Part shown: positions 14,189-15,461 of the stretch, in pieces
How positions within the stretch are numbered: position 1 is the first letter of the stretch
Layout: the number at the start of each line of letters is the position of its first letter
Source: Oscillospiraceae bacterium
GTDB taxonomy: Bacteria > Bacillota_A > Clostridia > Oscillospirales > Oscillospiraceae
NCBI GenBank assembly: GCA_016302005.1
Contig: JAEDOK010000027.1
Span: forward strand, 1-15,461
Length of the DNA: 15,461 nt
Direction of reading: 5' to 3'
The notes under the pieces: model-generated
What the model was told of the DNA's origin: nothing
The model's database searches: none
Seen by the model: the letters and a program-made list of their open reading frames with translations, nothing else
Program-made: the position numbers and the translations under genes

Positions 14189-14881
14189 ATGGCTTTTACA
14201 TCGTTACGGGAACATTGTGATTCGATACTTGTTTTGGATACGGAGACGAGCGGGTTGTCCTTTTCGGGGGACGAAATTATCGAGTTTTCCGCCGTTAAGC
14301 TCGGCTGGGACGGGGAGGAGACGGTCGTGCTTGCGGAGACGGACGAATTCATCCGCCGCACGAATGACCGTAAGCTGGACCCGCGCATTGTCGGTCTGAC
14401 CGGCATTACCGACGAGCTGCTGCGCACCGAGGGCATTTCGAAGCGGGCAATCTGTGCCTTGCTTGCCGAGCTGCTCACGCCGCGCACGCTGATCGCCGCC
14501 TATAACGCGCAGTTTGATCTGCTGTTTCTCTACCATCTGCTTAACCGTTACGGCGACGCCCGTCTGCTGCAAAGCCAGCCGAAGCTCGATATTTTAACGG
14601 TCTACCGCGACCGCCGCGCCTATCCCCACCGCCTGAGCAGTGCGATCGAGGCTTACGGCTTGCAGGACAAGGTGTGCAACTCCCACCGCGCGATCGACGA
14701 CGTCCGCGCGACGGTGGAGGTGCTGCGCGCGATGGAGGCGGAGCGGGACGATCTTGCCTCGTACATAGACCTGTTCGGCTATTCGCGCAAATACGGCGTC
14801 TCCGGCACGCGCATTTCCTCGGTACGCTACCGCCCGCAGGGGTATGAGCCGAGAGAGCCGCTGTATCTTAGTGAATCGTGA
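14189..14881 (+). CDS. DnaQ-like DEDDh 3'-5' exonuclease
   Basis: The protein has 230 aa. It is an RNase T/DnaQ-superfamily exonuclease with the DEDDh set visible: D17 and E19 (LVLDTETSG), D110 (AYNAQFDLLFLYHLL), H166 and D171 (SHRAIDDV). GLTGITDELL matches the usual substrate-loop region. It resembles stand-alone epsilon-like exonucleases used in proofreading or repair and carries no BRCT, helicase or polymerase domain. The start has AAGGAG about seven bases upstream (14176-14182). The C-terminal ~40 residues (YSRKYGVSGTRISSVRYRPQ) are outside the nuclease core. The final codons and the stop lie in a heptamer repeat (GTGAATC GTGAATA), so the last residues may be recent additions. It probably has its own transcript. 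Confidence 0.9.
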   Translation: MAFTSLREHCDSILVLDTETSGLSFSGDEIIEFSAVKLGWDGEETVVLAETDEFIRRTNDRKLDPRIVGLTGITDELLRTEGISKRAICALLAELLTPRTLIAAYNAQFDLLFLYHLLNRYGDARLLQSQPKLDILTVYRDRRAYPHRLSSAIEAYGLQDKVCNSHRAIDDVRATVEVLRAMEAERDDLASYIDLFGYSRKYGVSGTRISSVRYRPQGYEPREPLYLSES

Positions 14882-14884
14882 ATA
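14871..14884 (+). repeat. Heptamer repeat overlapping the exonuclease stop codon
   Basis: GTGAATC followed by GTGAATA. The TGA stop (14879-14881) is inside the second unit, and the following AGCTCCGTTAGGG resembles the sequence after the array at 5459-5487. Confidence 0.65.
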
Positions 14885-14943
14885 GCTCCGTTAGGGCTTG
14901 TAGCGCGCGGCATCCTTGACGCGCCTGTAGGCAGCTTGTTTTG

Positions 14944-15027
14944 GCTAAGGGCTAAGGGTGAATGGTGAAGGACTGCGGAGCGCTCCGCGCGGATTGTAAA
15001 TCCCGGGCGGCTGATAGCCGCCCGGGA
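14944..15027. repeat. Short tandem repeat and two strong palindromes
   Basis: In order: GGCTAAG GGCTAAG GGTGAAT GGTGAAG (heptamers, ~14943-14970), a perfect 14-base palindrome GCGGAGCGCTCCGC (14975-14988), and a 12-bp stem TCCCGGGCGGCT (15001-15012 with 15016-15027, loop GAT). The last could end exonuclease transcription, but its T-run is poor. Nothing coding is seen in 14882-15097, and no convincing promoter for the next gene. Confidence 0.7.
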
Positions 15028-15097
15028 CATTGGATATTTTGTTTGTGCAGGAGCCGTGTGCGTTCTGTAAACTGTGAAAAAGAAAGAGGGAATTTTC

Positions 15098-15298
15098 ATG
15101 GCAATTCGTTTGAATGAGGATCAGGAGCTTGTGGCGAGAATTCGCGAGGGCTTGAAGGCGCGCGGCGGCTACTGCCCCTGCCGCATTCCCAAGACGGAGG
15201 AATATAAGTGCATTTGTCAGGAATTCAGACAACAAATGGCAGACCCCGATTTTGAGGGGTACTGCCATTGCATGCTCTATTATAAGACGAAGGACTGA
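15098..15298 (+). CDS. Ferredoxin-thioredoxin reductase catalytic-chain-like protein
   Basis: The protein has 66 aa. Six cysteines in three CxC pairs, CPC (26, 28), CIC (38, 40) and CHC (56, 58), within GGYCPCRIPKTEEYKC, QEFR and GYCHCMLYY match the FTR catalytic (beta) chain. That chain holds a 4Fe-4S cluster and an adjacent redox-active disulfide and passes electrons from ferredoxin to thioredoxin-like partners. The protein is much shorter than plant or cyanobacterial FTR-beta (~110 aa), and the pair spacing differs (9 then 15 residues instead of 16 then 8), as in the small anaerobe-type homologues. No variable chain or thioredoxin is in the window. I take ATG 15098 (GAGGG seven bases upstream) over the in-frame GTG at 15074, which would add an unconserved MKKKEGIF. 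Confidence 0.85.
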   Translation: MAIRLNEDQELVARIREGLKARGGYCPCRIPKTEEYKCICQEFRQQMADPDFEGYCHCMLYYKTKD

Positions 15299-15346
15299 CT
15301 GCTTGCAGGAGTGCGGACAGTCGTAAGCCGATTTCCCGAAATGTAG

Positions 15347-15366
15347 GGCGGGGACATGTCCCCGCC
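15347..15366. repeat. Perfect 20-base palindrome
   Basis: GGCGGGGACATGTCCCCGCC, beginning 48 bases after the FTR-like gene. It could act as a terminator hairpin in either direction, but no T-run follows. It adjoins the next modular repeat. Confidence 0.75.
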
Positions 15367-15368
15367 GC

Positions 15369-15425
15369 ATGTAGGAACTACCGACCGCGTACAAATATGC
15401 TCGCCTGTACCGTCTGCCGCTTCGC
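15369..15425 (-). repeat. Modular repeat, inverted copy
   Basis: Read on the minus strand: AAGCGGCAGACGGTACAGGC, then GCGGTCGGTAGTTCCTACA, the same order as 5655-5708. Here the variable end is the palindrome at 15347-15366 instead of a GATTGCC hairpin. GC-rich sequence without a gene continues to the window edge. Confidence 0.75.
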
Positions 15426-15461
15426 GGACGGCGGGGGGACGCTTGCGAGCGCCGCCTGTGG

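Overview
This 15.5 kb window looks like chromosome from a GC-rich, gut-type Clostridia, most likely in or near the Oscillospirales (Bacillota). The grounds are an S-layer homology (SLH) protein, a full-length RNase Y with an N-terminal anchor, sigma-A type promoters, Gram-positive Shine-Dalgarno sites, a Clostridia-type heterodimeric ABC exporter and a CsaB-type pyruvyl transferase. Taxonomy is inferred from protein style only.

Layout. (1) 1-511: 3' end of an SLH-domain protein and its terminator. (2) 662-1948, minus strand: a two-gene unit of an XRE-type repressor and an ImmA/IrrE-like membrane-anchored metallopeptidase, with overlapping genes and a promoter whose spacer is filled by a near-perfect palindrome. 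(3) 2115-3514, minus strand: an intact tRNA-Leu(UAG), an AT-rich GIY-YIG/DUF4357 nuclease gene, and two truncated 5' halves of tRNA-Leu(UAG). Both halves break off just after the anticodon loop and continue into the same ~20-base sequence. I read this as two small tandem elements inserted at the anticodon loop of a tRNA gene whose original strong promoter (3486-3514) now drives a dead tRNA half. (4) 3555-5457: rny (RNase Y) with its own promoter, a long leader and a GAAA-loop terminator. (5) 5459-6033: a dense block of interspersed repeats including a ~75-bp tandem array. (6) 6034-13932: an envelope-polysaccharide locus. An O-antigen-ligase-like polymerase/ligase and a DUF4330 protein run leftwards; a glycosyltransferase-CsaB fusion and two ABC exporter half-transporters run rightwards. 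The two operons start from overlapping face-to-face promoters whose -10 boxes form one palindrome. (7) 13933-15461: repeats, a DnaQ-like DEDDh exonuclease, and a 66-aa ferredoxin-thioredoxin-reductase-like six-cysteine protein.

How the parts may fit: CsaB adds ketal pyruvate to secondary cell wall polysaccharide, which is the ligand that SLH domains bind. The envelope locus and the SLH protein at the left edge therefore belong to one biological theme, although other genes separate them. Intergenic spaces are unusually rich in modular repeats: a shared 19-26 bp module, hairpins with conserved arms but changing stems, and heptamer tandem repeats.

The observation I would follow first is the tRNA-Leu(UAG)-anchored tandem element with GIY-YIG cargo.
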